DNA from: Geosiphon pyriformis
Lineage: Eukaryota; Glomeromycota; Glomeromycetes; Archaeosporales; Geosiphonaceae
DNA length: 64,000 nucleotides
Reading direction: 5' to 3'
NCBI GenBank assembly: GCA_016748015.1
Contig: JAAOMT010000603.1
Coordinates: forward strand, 126,021-190,020
Below are positions 49,738 through 61,639 of the stretch, one piece after another. Under the pieces are notes generated by a model, which was given only the letters and a program-made list of their open reading frames with translations, made no database searches and was not told the DNA's origin. Every line of letters starts with the position of its first letter. The stretch's first letter is position 1. A program made the translations under genes and the position numbers.

Positions 49738-49959
49738 TCTTGGTCTTTGGGTTCTGTTGGGTGGTAAGCTTTGAAGTAGTGTTTGAATTTGTTGGGGCTG
49801 ATAGATTATTTGTGGCTGCGGTTATTGATAAATTACTTGTGGCTGCAGTTGATAGATTGGAGCTTGATACACTGGAGATTGATAAACTGATGACTGTATC
49901 ACTAGTAGGTAAATGGGTTGGTTTTAATTTGGGTACTGATTCGGAGTTTGAAACTGGCA

Positions 49960-51771
49960 ATCGGGGTTTTGATATTGATTTCCCAATTATTGGTTATTTA
50001 AATACTGGCGACAATCAATTTGGATATGTTCTTGTTTACCACAATAGTGGCAAATACATGTTTCCTGTTGCCATTGTTAATTGGTCAATGAAGATAGACA
50101 TGATTGATTTTGGCCACAATTAGAGTTTCCTTGATTATTGCGTCATTGTGGAGGCTGATAAATGGCATGATTGTCAGCTAAGTATCCTTCCAATCTCTTA
50201 TTAATTGATTCACTAAACTTCTCCAATTTGGAATCCAATTCAGATGATCCGTTCATTACTAGATTAACAGCTTGGGCATGGTTAGCCTCTGACTTAGCAG
50301 ATTCAAAATCTCTGGCACATGTGACTGCATCTTGAAGGGTGCCTGGATGCAATGGATGTACATATTGCAAGATGCTGCTGTGCAGGCCACAGATAAACTG
50401 ATTGAGTATCTGTGGGGCTGTAAAATAGTTGGCGTCAATTGCTTGAATTTGGCGCAGGTTTCAATAGAAGCATCCCAGGTAAGTGGTGACCACTTCAGTT
50501 TCTTCTTGTTTCATGGTGGTGAATGTATTGACTAGGTGATTAATGCTGTTATTGTTGCTGAAGTATCTTAGGAATTTTGCTTTGAAGGCATTGAAATCTT
50601 GCAGTTTATTAACCAAGCTCTGATATCATGAATCAGCAGTATCCTTGAGAAAGTAAGAAATGGCTTGCATGGTTCAGGCGTCATTTCATCTGTTGGCTGT
50701 GATGGTTTTTTTGACATCATTCAGCCATACTTGAGTATCATCCTCTTCGCCAGTAAAGTTGTCAAGTTTTGCAATTAGTGTGTAGGCCATTGGATCTAAG
50801 TTAGGTGGTTGTGGTGGCTGTTGAAGCAGTTGTTATTGTACTGGTTGTTGGGGTGGTAGTTGAAGTGGCTGTTGTATGGGTTTGGCTATGGAATTAATTG
50901 GCAGTTGATTGATAATAATTACCAGAGGTAAGTTTTGCTGATTAATTAGTTCGGAGTTTGAATTGTTCTGCCTTTGATGATTCAGAGTTTTGATTTCCGA
51001 ATTTTCTAGATTTAGATTTTGCTGAGTTTGAAAATTCGGGGTTTCAACTTCTGGGTTTTCAGTGATTGGGTGCTGGTAAGTAAATTCCTAATCCTCTGAT
51101 TCTTCTTCCTCTTTTTCTGATTCTGCTGCTTCCCACGGATCAGAGATTCTGAAATCTGGTGGAGGTGGTGGTGATCGAAGTTCTGATGGGGTTGATGATT
51201 GTGAATTAAATCTCTCAAAGTATTTGCCGTATGGTCTTAATAATTCTGTTTTTCTTTGTCTACTTTGGAATGGGAATCATCCAAATGCTGATGTTGCAGT
51301 TGATAGGAATGTGTCCATTGATAATATGTTAATGGTGCTTTCAGGTGTATAGTGGTAAGATGGGTTGCTTGGGAATTCAATTCTGTTTTTCTTCCAAATA
51401 GGTGGCTGTATTTTTCTGGGTGTTACTGCTGGTGTTTGTAATTTTCCCTTGCTTTTACTAGTGTATGTAATTGGATATTTTTGTTAAGTATGGTGTTCAA
51501 TTTCTTTGTTGATCTCAGTGATGATGGATGCAAAATTATGATTTGTTGGCAAGTTGGTGTTTTAAATTAACTCCCTATAGAAAGTTTCTCTTGCTGATTT
51601 AGTATTCACTGGTGTTCCTAATAAAGAGGAAATCTTTTCATTGACATAGAAATTAAAGGCTGATTTGGCAGATATATGATTGTGGTTTAATCCCAAGTAT
51701 TGACAATAATGTTGAAATAAAGATTTTGTGAATCCTAAATGGTTTGCTCCTATATTTTCTAATTCTGCCAC
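49960..51771 (-). pseudogene. gag of element B
   Basis: N-terminal frame 51562-51771 (LGLNHNHISAKSAFNFYVNEKI), a Pro/Glu/Gln-rich middle, the gag core (FTGEEDDTQVWLNDVKKT, YSNNNSINHLVNTF, ILQYVHPLHPGTLQDAV) and an intact zinc knuckle CHYCGKQEHIQIDC at about 50015-50060. Stops break the frame into several pieces. The knuckle spacing is C-x2-C-x4-H-x4-C, typical of nucleocapsid. Confidence 0.82.
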
Positions 51772-51814
51772 TTTTGGATGGTGTTTGTTGGTGCTGGTTC
51801 TCTGTAAGATTATA

Positions 51815-51831
51815 CCTCACAGGGAGCACCA
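51815..51831 (-). promoter_or_regulatory. tRNA primer-binding site of element B
   Basis: The minus strand reads TGGTGCTCCCTGTGAGG two bases inside the LTR. Variants occur in the other elements. Confidence 0.65.
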
Positions 51832-51833
51832 AA

Positions 51834-52681
51834 TGTTACAGGTGATTATTTCTGCTGTTGAATTAAATAACAACCCGTAACTTGGTGCTCAAAAGCTACT
51901 TCCGTTAAGGAGGTTTTGCAAGTGTTGTATCTGAAGGTTTTGATGGAGTCCTTTGTATAATAGACAGAGATTCAATAGTGTCGATAGTAAATGTATTTTT
52001 TCAAGAGTTTCTCAATTTTTTTCTTAGCATAGTGGCTGAATTTAGTCTGGCAGTCATGCCTTTCTGGTAAGCTATCCAATAATATATAAAATTCTACTCT
52101 TATTTCTGGGTCTTTTACCAGGCTATCCTTGATGTCAATAACTCAGTGCTTAATCTTTTAATCAATTAGTATACAACAACAAAATCAAAAAAGAAAGAAA
52201 ATAAAATAAAGAAAATAAAAATAAAGAAAATAGAAAAAATAAGCCAAGGCAATTTGGTATGTTAGTATCTCGTCAATAGCCATGATCAAGAGCTATTGTT
52301 TCAGCATGGTTAAGTATCAATTACTATCAACATGAAGTGTTGATAGTAGAGAGTAGATTGAGATATGGAATAATTATTTATTTTGATGATTGGAACTGGA
52401 ATGTTGCTTAGATTAAATCTAAACTGAGAGGTCTGTCTTTTCAGCTTCTAATCCTACTGCTATATATACATAATTGAGATTCCTCAATTTCTCAATTCTT
52501 TGTGACAGGAATTCTGGAATTCCTGGAATCCTGCAATTCCTGATGAGAGGAATCCTGGAATTCTGGAATCTTGCAATTCCTTGTCAGGGAATTCTGGAAT
52601 TCCACCTTTATTACATCTACCTCTGATTGGCTAATATCTACTGACTAATAATACTATATTTTCTATATTCTACAAGTAACA
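51834..52681 (-). repeat. 5' LTR of element B
   Basis: 848 bp. In element orientation U3 begins at 52681. A GGAATTCC/GGAATCCTG array occupies about 52606-52490, then CAATTATGTATATATAG supplies a TATA box near 52465. This LTR is 40 bp shorter than its partner, at least partly through fewer array units. Confidence 0.92.
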
Positions 52682-52692
52682 CTGGTAATATT

Positions 52693-52708
52693 TGGTGCTC
52701 TCCCACGG
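52693..52708 (+). promoter_or_regulatory. tRNA primer-binding site of element C
   Basis: TGGTGCTCTCCCACGG two bases after the end of the 5' LTR; shares its first eight bases with the site of element B. Confidence 0.65.
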
Positions 52709-52735
52709 AAATAACACAGTAACAACAAATTCAAA

Positions 52736-54330
52736 GTGGCAACCACACCAGACACAGCAACTCTAGAGTATTATCAGTCAATTTACACCCACTGCAAACA
52801 AAGATTTAACATCCCAAACAGAATTAAAGTTGTCAAGAAATCAGTATACCAATACATTAAAAACCATATCAACATTTATCTTTTTGAAAACTACAACATT
52901 TCAGAAGTGAGAAGCAATTTCTACAACAATTTAGTGCACTATTCACAATTGAAAACAGAAGACCTGAACAGTGAAACACTTGCTACCTACTTCTAAGAAC
53001 TTAATTTTAATATTATTGAGTATTGTGAAAAAAAATACCCAGTACAGTCTAAATACTCTTTTAACTTTGAATCAGAAACAAAGACAAGCAACAAAGGCAA
53101 ACAAAAAGTGAAACAATACTCAAGAACCACTCCAAACACTTCAATACTACCAAAAACAACTGCCAAACACTTGCAAACACCTGAACAAGGAACCAGTATC
53201 AAATTACCACTTTCTATTACACCATTTCCAATTTCACTTGTTCAACCACAAACACCAAGTTCACTACTTAACTGTTTTTTTAGACCAGAAGATTTTCAGT
53301 CATTTAGAAATTCGACTTAACAACAAGAACCAATATCAACAAGTGCCAATATCATTGATTACTTACAGGAAAACAAAAGTAACCATTCAGAAAGCTTGGA
53401 AAGTAAAGAAACTGAATCAGAACCAGAAAAAATTACAGGAAACGAAAAAAAAATGACAACTGCTTACATTGCAAAAATTCCAGAATTCACTGGTGAAGAC
53501 AATGATACCAGTCCTTAAGAATGACTTGACAAAGTTCAAAAAGCAGAAGATGCAAATGGTTGGATTGCAGTAAGAATGCTCAAACCAATTCCCTACTTTC
53601 TTCAAAGAACAGCAGGAGAATGATTTGAAAATTTAGAAGAACCATTTGAAAACTGGCAAGCATTCAAAGATGCTTTCTTACAACAACACCTCTATTACTC
53701 TCTGCAATTGCTTTTACAATATCAAACAAAAAACATCTAAAACTGTTATGACCTATCTTGGAAGATTCAACAAACTTCTCAGACGAATTTGACAATTGGA
53801 AACCAATGACTACTATTCTGATGCTTAAATTTTAGATCAGTTTATAGCAGAATTAAAAGACAAACTGATTAAAAAAGTCTGTCCACATGCTCCAGCAGAC
53901 TTAGCAACTGCCATTAAACATGCAAAGAGCTATGAAATGGCAATGAAAGAAGCAAATCACACCAAGCTTGTAAACCTTGCAATTAGAAAAACCAGCTTAG
54001 CAGCTGAAGAAAAGATAGACCAACTCACAAAAAAGGTTGAAAGCTACTTCACAAACCAACAACAACAGCAACAACAACCACAAAGATATCAACCCTCACA
54101 ATAATACAACCAAAACAATTTTGGATTACCATCCAACAACCAATCTCAAAATTGTCATTATTGTGGAATTCCAGAACACTGGAAACGAGATTGTAAGAAA
54201 TTACAAAGAGACCAACAAAACAGGAGTAATCAACATTACTCTTCATCATAACAATCTTATTACCAATCTTCACCACCAACCTATTATTCACCAAGACCAC
54301 AAAATCAAAACAGTTATTATCCACTAGTTC
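52736..54330 (+). pseudogene. gag of element C
   Basis: Starts with GTG where ATG is expected (GTG GCA ACC). Collinear pieces follow: an N-terminal domain (52736-52996), a Pro/Thr-rich linker, the gag core from about 53450 (TTAYIAKIPEFTGEDND), and an intact zinc knuckle CHYCGIPEHWKRDC at 54153-54194. Stops are TAA at Gln and TGA at Trp positions, for example near 53516 and 53622. Confidence 0.8.
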
Positions 54331-54689
54331 TACAACCAATGCAGCAACAATATCAGCAATCCTTACCAATTCAGCCATATCAGACACCACCAACTCAACA
54401 ATATCAAGTACCAGCAAGAAGATTGGTTCAACATAACCAATTCACACCCCAAAATCAATTTCAGAGTAACAACAACAGAATCAATCCAAATAACCAGTTG
54501 GTTCTCTGAAATTTTGGTCAGCAAAGACCCAATCACTATCACACTCAACCCAGTTATCTTACAATATCAGAGAAATCGGATTTTCAACAACCTGCACTTT
54601 CTGAAGATAAAGTTACAACACCTAGATCAAACTCTTCCAATAACACTATTCTACCAGCTCAAATTGCCCAAAATACCAACCTTTCAGAT

Positions 54690-55130
54690 ATATTCCCATT
54701 CGAATTTGAAGCAAATGAATCACCATTCTTGCTTAGTAATACAGCAGCTAATGAACAAAGAGCTATTATTGCTATGTATACTGAAACTACAGTAGAAAGA
54801 AAATCCATCTGACTAATTCTAAACAGTAGATCAGCTGGAAGTATTATCACCTACCAGTTAATGCAACAGCTTCAAAGAACTGTTGACAGACCAGCCCAAA
54901 CTGTAATTGTTACAACAGATGGTATGAAAAAGACACCAGTAGGAGAAATCAACAATTTTCTATTCATCATTGATAAAATCACCATTCCAGTCAAAGTTCT
55001 AGTCATGGATACACCCCAATACCAAGCTTTGGTCGGAAATGATTGGCTTTTTAAGGCCAATGCAAACTTGGACTGAGAAACTCAGGAATTAAAAATCTCA
55101 TACCAAGAACAATACACCATAGTACCTGCT
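54690..55130 (+). pseudogene. Protease of element C
   Basis: LILNSRSAGSII replaces LILDSGSAGSII: the catalytic Asp is Asn (54822-54824) and the Gly is Arg. After it, frame 54861-55076 gives the rest (VKVLVMDTPQYQALVGNDWL), ending at TGA where B has Trp. Inactive. Confidence 0.82.
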
Positions 55131-55134
55131 ACTT

Positions 55135-55940
55135 GTGATACTTTTAACAAACAATCAAAAAAAGCCACAGTATTTGAATTTGAAAAGAAGAAAGAAATGC
55201 CACTTACTAAAACCTACATGGCTCTTGGATCAACATCCAATTGGACTGAAGAAACAGAACAAGAGATTTTTGAAGAATCAAGAGGATGGAAGAAAGTTAG
55301 ATATTCTACACCAAAACCACAGAAACAACCACCCTATATTCCACTCAAATGCAAAGATTGCAACAAGAAACTTTCATCAATGGAAGCATGTATTTCTTCA
55401 GAAGAGGAATATGAAACTTGTACCTGTTACTTTTGCAAAGCATGCCATAGAGAACAATTTAGATCTTCAAAAAGAAGTAGAAAATGGGACAATACACCTT
55501 GCCTTACATGTGGAGATATGTTACCAGAAGAATGCAACTGGATTGATATTGCAATGAAAGGAGGAATATATAATCAAACCTGTTAATATGTTCTATTAAT
55601 TTCGGAAAAAGTCAGAAGAGGAACACCATTTGATGCAGCATACAACAGTGCTCTCAATAAACTTTATCACTACTCTCATGATGCTGAAATGATTTTTGAC
55701 TTAGCAACAGCATTGATCAATGAAACCACCCAAGAAGATGTCTACCAAATGAAAGAAGCTAAATACATTGAGTATACTATGGAATTAGCTGGATTTGATT
55801 ATGAAGATAAAGTAGAAACCTACCACCAAATTGCAAGCCACACATATCTGACTTAAGAAGCTCAAATTCAACAATTAAAGCAAATGAACATTCAATTATG
55901 TAAAAAATGCATCATGCCTTGTGATGACAAATAGTGTCCA
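55135..55940 (+). pseudogene. Cys-rich modules between protease and dUTPase in element C
   Basis: Frame 55197-55586 carries CKDCNKKLSS, CTCYFCKACH and CLTCGDM, three Cys pairs matching the module in B. A helical region follows (55610-55860). A second cluster CKKCIMPCDDK then a stop and CPEC lies at about 55898-55945. The conserved spacing in two diverged elements suggests a structural zinc site. Confidence 0.65.
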
Positions 55941-56039
55941 GAATGCTATGCTCTTAGCATTCCTCTGCCAAAGGAAAATGATGAAAATAAAATCGAATTT
56001 GGAGTATCTGAACTGGTAGAAGAACTACCAACTACTTCC

Positions 56040-56543
56040 ATCTATCTTCTTGAAAAGCAACTACCTCTACAATTTAAATATTTCAACAACCATGGCCAAG
56101 GAATCAAACCAGAAAAAGCACACGAAATTGATGCTAGATATGACCTAAAATACCCAGGAAAAGATACTTTGGTTCTCCAACCAAAGTTTTTGACAAAAAT
56201 CAATCTCAAAATTGCTCTTGAAATTCCACCTAAAGCAATGGTTCAAATTGCATTCAGATTATTATTGGCAAGCAAAGGAATCAATGTTAAAAAAAGAGTT
56301 ATAGATGCAGAATATACTGGAGACATTACCATCATGTTACAAAATGAAACAGACAAACCATTCAGGATTGAACATGCTGAGAAAATTGCCCAAGCAATTT
56401 ACCTACCTCTAATCAACATTTCGAGGTTACAATCAGTTAAAAACAGAGAACAATTGGGAAAAAGTAAAAGAAAAACTCAAGGTTTTGGTTCAATTGAACG
56501 ATTTTACAGTTCCAGTAAACATAGCTTTCAATACACAGAATAA
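56040..56543 (+). pseudogene. dUTPase-like domain of element C
   Basis: Aligns with B: DARYDLKYPG, LKIALEIPPKAMVQIA, then FRLLLAS where motif 2 has SRSSLA, VIDAEYTGDITIMLQN (motif 3) and HAEKIAQAIYLP (motif 4). Loss of the serine motif suggests it is inactive. The second beta-rich unit continues in other frames to about 56900. Confidence 0.72.
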
Positions 56544-56939
56544 ATCTTACCAGATTCTTCAACTTTCTCAACCAATTACCATTCATCTTTTGGTAAACAT
56601 CACGAAATTTACACTTGCTCAAAACCCACCACTATTCAACAAATCTTTGAATCCAATAAACAAATCTGTTTGAAGCATGAAATCTCAATCCCAAACATTT
56701 ATATTCCCAAAGGAATGAAAAAATTTCAAGTTACATTCTATAACCCCAATAATTACCTCATTGTCTTATTGAACAAACTAGAAATTGAAATCATACACAG
56801 TAACATTTTTCAAGATGAAAATCCTTAAATTGTCTCTAATTTTATCGAAATTATAAGACATACACTACTTCCAAATCCAAACATCATTTCTACTACTGAA
56901 AACTACCACCTTTTGGAAGAAAAACTCTCTTGAATCAAC

Positions 56940-58346
56940 ATGGGTCCCTTGGAACCCCAACAACAAAGACAATTGAAACAATTGATAGCTGAATTCGCAG
57001 ATATATTTGCAAAAGACAACAATGATCTTGAAAAAACGGATATTGTTAAACACCAAATCCATACAAGAAATGTTTCACCAAAACGACAACAAACCTATCA
57101 AGTTCCACCTGCTAGCCACCAATTTATTAGAGAAGAGATCCAAAGAATGCTCAATAACGGATTGATTCAACTATTAAGAAGTCCATGAGCCTCACCAATA
57201 GTTCTTGTCAAAAAGAAAAACGGAAAAATCAGATTCTGTGTTGATTATTGACAATTGAATAGTATTACAATTGGAGATGCCTACTCTCTTCCAAAAATTG
57301 ATAACATATTAAATGCTTTAAAAAAAGCCAAGTTCTTTTCAACTTTAGACTTGGAAAGTGAATACTGGCAAGTCAAAATGGATCCAAAAGATAGACCCAA
57401 AACAGCATTCACCACTCAAGGAGAAAACTATAAGTTCAATGTTATGCCTTTTGGACTCTGCAATGCACCAGCAATATTCCAACGACTCATGGATGTTGTA
57501 TATGAAAGACTCTTGTGGCAGTTAGTGGTTGTCTATCTTGATGACACTGATGTATACTTACCAAGCTTTGAGGCTCATCTTATCTACCTACAAGAAGTTT
57601 TTCAACGATTATGAAAAGCAGGATTGAAGTTAAATATTGAAAAATGTTACTTTGGAAAAACAAGCTTAATCTTCCTTGAACACATTGTTAGCAAAAATAG
57701 AGTTAAACCAAATTCTGGAACAATCAGTACTGTCAAAAACTTTCAAACTCTCAGAAATACCACAGAACTATGAGGATTTGTAGGATTAGCCTTTTACTAT
57801 CGAAAATTTATAAAAAGATTCTCAGAAATTGTCAAACCACTCAATTATCTTACCAACAAAAACGTACCATACAAATGGACTGAAGAACAACAAAAAGCTT
57901 TTGAAACCCTCAAAACAAAATTGACAACAGCCCCAGTTCTTGCTTACCCAGACTTCAACAAACAGTTCCAATTAGTCACTGATGCTTCACACATAACATT
58001 TGGTGCCATTCTATCACATTTGGATGAAAATGGCCAGAAACAAGTTATTGTCTATGCCAGTAAAACACTTAAGCCAACAGAACTCAAATATGGCTCAACT
58101 GAATTAGAAGCTGCTGCCATCATTTGGGCTCTCAAACACTTTCAACAATACCTAAAGAATAGAAAAAAATTTGACATAATAACTGACAATATTGGCCTTA
58201 AATGGCTCAATAAAAAGAAAACTGAACAAAATACCAAACAGTCTCAATGGAATGACTTCCTAGCAGACTACAGATATATTGTACACCACAAACCAAGAAA
58301 ACTACATACTAATGTTGATAGCCTCTCAAGAATGAGACAAGATTAA
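56940..58346 (+). pseudogene. Reverse transcriptase and RNase H of element C
   Basis: RT from MGPLEPQQQRQLKQL (56940), YQVPPASHQFIREEIQRML, then TGA at the Trp of SPWASP, VDY followed by TGA at the Arg position, FSTLDLESEYWQVKMD, VMPFGLCNAPAIFQ and YLDD intact (57540-57545). The connection region has two more TGA codons at Arg. RNase H is open at 57921-58346 (LVTDASH, VYASKTL, YGSTELEAAAIIWA, IITDNIGLKWL). Polymerase residues are kept, but four or more stops break the frame. Confidence 0.88.
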
Positions 58347-58403
58347 TACCAACAACAATTCCACCACAACTTATCAACCTACCAACAAAATAACCAAACA
58401 AAA

Positions 58404-59790
58404 ATGGATCCCAGAAATTACAGCAATCTTAAAAATTATTTGGAGACTCTTACCATGCCAGAAAACTGGTCTCCAAGTGAAAAACATCATTTACAATACC
58501 AATCAAAACAATATTTTATACATTACAACAGAATCTATTACAAAAATTATAAAAACCCAAACCAACCACTCAGACTAATACAAGAAAATGAAAATGAAAC
58601 AATTCTATACAACATGCACACAGATTCTTCTTCAGAACATTTGGGAAGAAATAGAACAATTTAAAGAACTCTTGAACATTATTTTTGGCCTCAAATGCAA
58701 AAAGACATTCGACAATATATAGAATCTTGTGATAATTGTCAAAAAAGAAGAGGAACTCACCCCACAGAACCTTTAAATCCAATCAAAGTTGAACAATCTT
58801 TTGACAAAATTGGAATTGATTTAGTTGAACCATTACCTATCACAACCCAAGGAAATCATTATATTGCAGTTGCAGTAGATTATCTTACCAAATGACCTGA
58901 AACTAGAGCCATTCAAAGAACAGATGCAAAATCAGTAGCAAATTTCATCTATGAAGACATTATTTGTAGACATAGATGCCCAATTGAACTCTTATCTGAT
59001 CAAGGAACACATTTTGTAAACAACCTAATACATGAAATTTGTGAATAATTCAATGTCAAAAGATCTCTATTATCACCTTATTACCCTCAAACAAATAGAC
59101 TTGTAGAACATTTTAACAGAACATTGTGTAAATCTCTAGTCAAAGTCTCAACAGACTTTGAGCAGAAATGGAATATCTTTATTCCATCAGTATTACTAGC
59201 ATACAGAACACTAAAACAAAATACTACGAAACACACACTATTTGATTTAACTTATGGAAAGACAGCAACACTACCAATTAATTTCACAGTAGAAACATAT
59301 CCTGTACAACCAATTAATGAAGAAAACTTTTAAGAAACACTTCAAAGAAGGGCCTACATTCTTCTTAGTACACTGGAAGGAAAAAGAAGAATAGCAGCAA
59401 CTTATATTGAACATTCCCAAGCTCAACAAAAAGAAAGACATAACAACAAATTACCACTCATAACCAACAAATTTAAAGTTAGAAATAAAGTTCTCTTACA
59501 CAGAACTAAGGCTGAAAAACAATGGAGTGGAAAATTTGAAAACAAATAAGATGGACCATTTTATATTTATGAAATTCTAGGCAATAGATCATACAAGTTA
59601 AGACTTGATGACAAAGTACTAGCAAAAGTTGCACATGGAGATAGATTGAAACACTATCATTCCAGAAACAATCCTAAACCATTAATTCCACAAATTAGTA
59701 CACATTCCCCTTTAATTAATTCTGAAGATATTCCCCAAAATTTAGAACCAATAATTATAATAGAACAACAACCAAACTTAAACATTTAAT
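58404..59790 (+). pseudogene. Integrase of element C
   Basis: Zinc module at 58600-58760 (HTDSSSEHLGRNRTI, stop, RTLEHYFWP ... CDNCQKRRG). Catalytic core: GIDLVEPL (Asp 1), SDQGTHFVN (Asp 2), TNRLVEHFNRTLC (Glu). C-terminal GPF/Y module DGPFYIYEILGNRSYKLRL near 59551-59605. Stops at the KWPETR Trp, in the core and before the GPF/Y module. Confidence 0.86.
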
Positions 59791-59976
59791 TCAACATAAT
59801 TTTACAATAATCTTTTAATAACACACAAAAGACAAAAATAATTACAAAACATCCAAAACCCAAAAACAAATAAAACTCCAGACCCAAAAATATTTTTCTT
59901 TATTTTTCCTTTTCATTAATTAGTCAATTTTATTATGATTATTTCCTGAAATATTCAACAAATATCCCAAAAATTA

Positions 59977-60615
59977 ATGTTAGCCTTAAAAACACTTCCT
60001 GACTTATCCATAATGATTAATGGAAGTCAAATTAATTACATTCAGAAAGAAACTACAGTCCCAGTAATAAATAATTCTCAGAACTACCACTCCTATAGAA
60101 GAAAAACAAGAAGTTACTTTGAGAATAGGTTACCAGAACTTTTGAAGCAGGCACTAAAAGAAAACTTTTTATCTGCCCCTATTGACATTCCACTAAATAC
60201 CACAATATAACAAAAACTTTTACTATTATTTAATAAACAGAACAATGAACATACTCTCATATTTAAATATTTCTGCATTGAAAAAACACTTTATGAATGA
60301 AAACTAGAATTTGAAGCAACAAATACTATCCCAAAAGCCATACAAAAACAAATTCACAATGAATTCAAGACAGCAGCTGGATCAACAAACACTCACTACA
60401 AACTTAGAGCAGCTCTTAGACTCTATAACTTGTTTAATACTTGTAAAAATGTCCTACAAAACCCAATACTTCAACCATTGAAAATACAATACATTGGAAA
60501 GCTTACAGAACTGAAATTTCAACAATTTTCAGAGCAAATCATTTCAATCATCTTGGACCACTATCTTAACATTACAGATAGTGCTTGAACTTTAATAGAG
60601 CTCAGTCTTGAAGAG
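59977..60615 (+). CDS. Extra ORF after integrase in element C (ORF3)
   Basis: Frame 59977-60210 continues, after stops at 60210 and 60298, to about 60615: a protein of roughly 210 residues. It has a YRRKTRSYFENRLPELLKQA segment and a C-terminal IGKLTELKFQQFSEQIISII stretch that aligns with the extra ORF of element B. It starts about 190 bp after the integrase frame and ends against the 3' LTR. No secretion or membrane signal. Unknown function. Confidence 0.55.
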
Positions 60616-60622
60616 AAGGTTA

Positions 60623-61635
60623 TGTTACCAGTAGAATTTTAGCTATTAATTAGCATGAAATTATCTTTATAATTCCTATCATTAATTAACATGTTAATAT
60701 CAATTCAAATTATCACTTATTATTTAATCAATTTATCACATATCACGATTCAATTAATAATCTAATTAGTACAACAGAAAGTAAGATGATCAAATTACAC
60801 AATACCCTGAACTTTGTAACATTCTAAAATTCACCAAAATTTACAGAAATTCGTCGAAATTTATATGAAATTCGCCGAAATTTATAGAAATTTGCCAAAA
60901 TTATGAATAGTTCACCCAAATTAATTAATAGTTCAGTGAAATAACTTGTAGTTCATCAAAATGTATCTTTAGTTCACCAAAATTTGAGCAAAGAGGAAAA
61001 GTGTAAGTTCATAGACTAGTATTACAACAAGTTGTATAAAAAAAAAGCTTTTCTCTTTAAGAAAATATATTTTGTTTTAGATTTATCACTTAGAACCATT
61101 TCTACACACACAAAAAGAAATAAATATCAAATAATTCGAAAAAAAAACCAAATTCTTTAATTATTGCACTTGGAACATCTCCAAAACCCAACTAACATTT
61201 TGAAATTGATTAGCTACCAATTTCAGTAAACTGTTAGTGACTCCAGGCCTGGATAGAAAACGTTTCCCTTGACAGAATTCTATTTCTTTTACATTTTTTT
61301 TATTTTCTTGTATTTTCTTATTACAATCATTAGGGTAGCCTACAGACAAGATTTCTGTAGAAGAGTTGACTTTCACAGCAAAGTAACTACACATTTTAGT
61401 GAGCTTCCAGACGAGCAATTCCTGGGAAAGAGTTGATGTTTACTACAATGTAACTACATAAAGTAACTGGCATGGAATTGGCCATTCCACTTATAAGCCC
61501 AGCAGTTCAAATTATAGGAGATAATTTGAAGATAAATTCAGTTACTGGAGGTCCAACTACTTCTAAAAAACGTGAATTTACAATAAACAGACATTAACAA
61601 CATTTAAGAAAAGAGACCAAAAACCTTCAGTAACA
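60623..61635 (+). repeat. 3' LTR of element C
   Basis: 1013 bp, ends CAGTAACA. The AAATTCGCCGAAATTTATAG-type array is at about 60825-60910. It is preceded by the extra ORF without a clear polypurine tract; GAAGAGAAGG at 60610-60619 is the best candidate. Confidence 0.92.
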
Positions 61636-61639
61636 GTGA

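Larger units (their letters stand above)
42559..52681 (-). mobile_element. Ty3/Gypsy retrotransposon B with dUTPase-like domain, nested in element C
   Basis: LTRs 42559-43446 and 51834-52681 start TGTTACAG and end GTAACA. Minus-strand order: 5' LTR, primer site, gag with an intact zinc knuckle, protease, two Cys-rich modules, dUTPase-like domain, RT, RNase H, integrase, extra ORF, 3' LTR. Same family as fragments A and A2. Flanks CCAG and CTGG differ by two transitions from each other, so the 4-bp duplication is degraded. The RT catalytic box is mutated (YLDN); the element is not autonomous. Confidence 0.9.
41552..61635 (+). mobile_element. Ty3/Gypsy retrotransposon C with element B nested in its 5' LTR
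   Basis: LTRs start TGTTACCAGTAG at 41552 and 60623. The 5' LTR is split by element B: its last 5 bp are at 52686-52690, and it then measures 1012 bp against 1013 bp for the 3' LTR (60623-61635). The target duplication is GTAA (41548-41551) / GTGA (61636-61639). The interior runs on the plus strand: primer site 52693, gag, protease, Cys-rich modules, dUTPase-like domain, RT, RNase H, integrase, extra ORF. It lies within LINE L2 ORF1. Many stops, mostly TGA at Trp or Arg positions. Confidence 0.9.

Noticed and set aside
52736-59790. Many in-frame TGA codons in element C at Trp positions, suggesting a genetic code with UGA = Trp.
   Set aside because: TGG is used at other Trp positions in the same frames, TGA also replaces Arg (CGA), and TAA/TAG occur too. 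Host genes in the window use TGA as a true stop (SKT5). Decay by transitions explains all of this.
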